Positions 61,940-64,000 of a stretch of 64,000 nt of DNA are shown in pieces (position 1 is the first letter of the stretch; each line of letters opens with the position of its first letter). The notes under the pieces are model-generated. The model was not told where the DNA came from. It ran no database searches and saw only the letters and a list, made by a program, of their open reading frames with translations. The DNA comes from Hyphomicrobiales bacterium (lineage in GTDB: Bacteria > Pseudomonadota > Alphaproteobacteria > Rhizobiales > RI-29): positions 326,640-390,639 of the forward strand of contig WGLQ01000002.1 of assembly GCA_016125495.1 (NCBI GenBank), written 5' to 3'. Both the position numbers and the translations under genes were made by a program.

Positions 61940-64000
61940 CCCACCTCGTTCACCACGGGCGCCGGCGCGATGCTGATCGTCGGCGGCATGTTGCTCGTCA
62001 GCGAGCCACCCCGACCCGAAAGACTGGGATTGCGCATGAAGTACTCATGGGCGTTGAACGGGGCGCTGTCACTCGCCACGAGGCGTTGCCACAGTCCGTG
62101 GCGGTCGCATACCCAGCTTTGCTGGTTGTCCAGAAGATTGGCGAGCATGATCTGTTCGAGGACCTGCGCATGGACCGTCGAGTTGGTGATCGGGGCGAGC
62201 ACCTCGACGCGGCGCTCGAGGTTGCGCGGCATCATGTCGGCCGAGCTGATGAAGACGTGGGAGGTCGCGGACGGCAAAGGCGCGCCGTTGGCGAAGCAGT
62301 AAATCCGCGCGTGTTCGAGGAAGCGGCCGACGATGCTCTTGACGCGGATGTTCTCGGACAGCCCCGGAACCCCGGGCCTCAGGCAACAGATGCCGCGGCA
62401 GACGAGTTGGACCGGCACGCCGGCGCGGCTCGCACAATAGAGCGCGTCGATGATGTCGGTGTCGACCAGGGCGTTCATTTTCATCCAGATACCGGACGGC
62501 TTGCCAGCCTTGGCATTGCCGATCTCGGCCGCGATGAGTTCGAGGAGGCGGCGCTTGATGCCGTGCGGGGAGACTGCGAGCAGGCGCAGGTCGCCGATGT
62601 CGCACGCGGATGTTATGTAGTTGAAAACGTTCGTCACATCACGACCGATGGTGCGGTCGGCGGTGAAGAACGAAAGGTCGGTGTAGATGCGGGCCGTGAC
62701 GGGATGATAATTGCCGGTCCCGATGTGGCAGTAGGTGGCGAGGCGGCCGCCCTCGTTGCGCACGACCTGGCCGAGCTTGGCATGCGTCTTCTTGTCGATG
62801 AAACCGAAGATGACGTGGGCACCGGCGTTTTCGAGGTCGCGCGCCCATCTGAGGTTGGCCGCCTCGTCGAAACGGGCCTTGACCTCGACGATGGCGGTGA
62901 CGGACTTGCCGCTGTTGGCGGCCTCCTTCAGAGCCTCGACGATCGGCGATTCCTTACTGGTTCGATAGAGCGTCCAACGGATGGTGCCGACATCGGGATC
63001 GGCCACCGCCTGGCGCAGGAACTGGAGCACGACGTCGAACGATTCGTAGGGGTGGTGGACGACGATGTCCTTGGCGCGGATCGCGGCAAAGCAGTCGCCG
63101 CCGAACTCCCTGATCCGTTCCGGAAAGCGGATGTTGAAGGGCGGAAAGAGGAGCGCCGGGCGCTCCTTGATGATCATCTGCTGGGTGTCCGCCAACCCGA
63201 GCAGGCCGTGCTGGAACACCGTCTCGTCATCGGAGACCTCGAGTTCGCGGACGATGAAGTCCTTGAGCTTGGGAGGCATCGCAGCGTCGATCTCGAGGCG
63301 GATCACCGAGCCGCGTCGGCGGCGCTTCAGGGCCGTCTCGAAGAAGCGCACGAGATCCTCGGCTTCGTCTTCGATCTCGATGTCGCTGTCGCGCAGGACC
63401 CGGAAGGCGCCCACGCGCTTGGCGCGATAGCCGATGAAGAGGCGAGGGACGAACAATTCGATCATGCGCTCGGCGCGCAAGAAGCGGGCGACCGGCTCAC
63501 CGGCGGCGGCCACGCGGCGGCCACGCGAGCGGCGCGCGCCACTCGATTGCGGAAGCCGGATGAAGCGGTCGATGCGACCGGCCGGAAGCGGCAGAACGGC
63601 ATGCTTGACCTTGCTCGGCTCGCCGATGCGCTCGAGCGCGAAGCCGACCGCCATGCCGCCCGACGGGATGAACGGGAACTGGTTGGCGATGTCGACCGAG
63701 ATGGGCGTCAGCAGCTCGAAATAGCTCTCTTCGAACTGTGCCTCGAGCCACGCGCGCTCCTCGTCGGTGAGATCGGCCGGCTCCACGAGTTCGATGCCCT
63801 GGGCCGTCAGTTCCTCGCTGAGCTTGCCCCAGGTGTCCTGCTGGGTCTTGGAGAGGCGCTCGACGTCGGCGGCGATGCGGGTGAGCTGCTGGGCCGGGGT
63901 CAGGCCGTCCTTGCTCGGCTGCTCCACCTGGGCCGCGAGCTGACCTTTGAGGCCGGCGACGCGCACCATGTAGAACTCGTCGAGGTTCGAGGCTGAAATC
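61936..64000 (-). CDS. ppk: Polyphosphate kinase, N-terminus cut by window edge
   Basis: Transfers gamma-phosphate of ATP to inorganic polyphosphate. The open frame continues to the right edge, and the sequence at 63970-63999 reads ISASNLDEFY before MVRVAGLKGQ, the usual N-domain start, so about 60 residues are missing. The phosphorylated His is in YCHIGTGNYHPVTARIYTDLSFFT, IPSGGMAVGF and the C1/C2 regions (RWTLYRTSKESPIVEAL, GFIDKKTHAKLGQVVRNEGG, VSPHGIKRRLLELI) are intact. The C-terminus ends shortly after FMRNPSLSGRG and overlaps ppx. Together they set the cellular polyphosphate level. Confidence 0.97.
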   Translation of the reverse strand, partial: ISASNLDEFYMVRVAGLKGQLAAQVEQPSKDGLTPAQQLTRIAADVERLSKTQQDTWGKLSEELTAQGIELVEPADLTDEERAWLEAQFEESYFELLTPISVDIANQFPFIPSGGMAVGFALERIGEPSKVKHAVLPLPAGRIDRFIRLPQSSGARRSRGRRVAAAGEPVARFLRAERMIELFVPRLFIGYRAKRVGAFRVLRDSDIEIEDEAEDLVRFFETALKRRRRGSVIRLEIDAAMPPKLKDFIVRELEVSDDETVFQHGLLGLADTQQMIIKERPALLFPPFNIRFPERIREFGGDCFAAIRAKDIVVHHPYESFDVVLQFLRQAVADPDVGTIRWTLYRTSKESPIVEALKEAANSGKSVTAIVEVKARFDEAANLRWARDLENAGAHVIFGFIDKKTHAKLGQVVRNEGGRLATYCHIGTGNYHPVTARIYTDLSFFTADRTIGRDVTNVFNYITSACDIGDLRLLAVSPHGIKRRLLELIAAEIGNAKAGKPSGIWMKMNALVDTDIIDALYCASRAGVPVQLVCRGICCLRPGVPGLSENIRVKSIVGRFLEHARIYCFANGAPLPSATSHVFISSADMMPRNLERRVEVLAPITNSTVHAQVLEQIMLANLLDNQQSWVCDRHGLWQRLVASDSAPFNAHEYFMRNPSLSGRGGSLTSNMPPTISIAPAPVVNEVG

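Noticed and set aside
61879..63996. Plus-strand open frame of about 705 codons opposite ppk
   Set aside because: Antisense shadow of ppk, acidic low-complexity protein with no family.
1..64000. Mobile elements, CRISPR arrays, tRNA or rRNA genes
   Set aside because: I looked for terminal repeats, transposase or integrase domains, repeat-spacer patterns and tRNA-like T-arm sequences in all gaps and found none.

Overview
The window is ordinary chromosomal DNA from a high-GC alphaproteobacterium, most likely a member of the Hyphomicrobiales (Rhizobiales). Three gene neighbourhoods point that way: polyprenyl synthetase / DUF2007 / TrmN6-like methyltransferase / S49 peptidase / glyQ / glyS; a NadQ-type regulator beside nadA-nadB-nadC; and histone-deacetylase-like / xseB / dxs / tlyA / RlmD-like methyltransferase. 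A TIGR02301-type secreted protein next to a NUDIX hydrolase fits too. This placement rests on remembered gene order, not on a search. Coding density is very high, many neighbours overlap by 1-4 bases, and I see no rRNA, tRNA, CRISPR array, insertion sequence, phage or integrase.

Layout. 1-9.5 kb: a secreted protein cut by the left edge, octaprenyl-type diphosphate synthase, then a plus-strand run to glycyl-tRNA synthetase alpha and beta, whose genes are separated by a small membrane protein and a DUF4261-like protein. 9.5-12.5 kb: gamma-glutamylcyclotransferase-like protein, MeaB GTPase and a SleB-type cell-wall hydrolase. 12.5-17.6 kb: de novo NAD synthesis (nadA, nadB, nadC) with its probable repressor NadQ and a clear palindrome in front of nadA. 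17.9-25.3 kb: dual-specificity-like phosphatase, HD phosphohydrolase, Tag glycosylase, YgfZ, dihydroorotase-like protein, LysE exporter and secreted unknowns. 25.5-31 kb: SDR, membrane unknown, enoyl-CoA hydratase and acyl-CoA dehydrogenase (fatty-acid-type oxidation). 31-37.5 kb: Sua5, D-2-hydroxyglutarate-dehydrogenase-like flavoprotein, acetyltransferase, SRAP/HMCES protein, NUDIX, TIGR02301 protein, deacetylase-like protein, XseB.

37.6-44 kb: a secreted subtilase with its own promoter sits between xseB and dxs-tlyA-RNA methyltransferase. 44-56 kb: a long minus-strand block with a broken Sir2 deacylase gene, haloacid-dehalogenase-like protein, aroC, GMC oxidoreductase, BKACE-type enzyme, a three-gene MacAB/DevBCA-like exporter, a second DUF4261-like protein and a broken HAD phosphatase gene. 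56-64 kb: EamA transporter, RibB with a degenerate RibA domain, rpe, a thioredoxin-fold protein, phosphoglycolate phosphatase, and the polyphosphate pair ppk-ppx, ppk running off the right edge.

The most unusual observation is that two conserved genes about 11 kb apart (a Sir2 deacylase and a HAD phosphatase) are each otherwise intact but interrupted by a single in-frame TAG at a position where relatives carry Tyr or Trp. TAG is an ordinary terminator for at least ten other genes here, so point nonsense mutations, sequence errors or amber suppression are the options rather than a recoded genome. I do not see a clearly new multi-gene system; the best candidates for new biology are the paired DUF4261-like proteins, the subtilase inserted into the dxs cluster with its palindromic promoter, and the exporter block.
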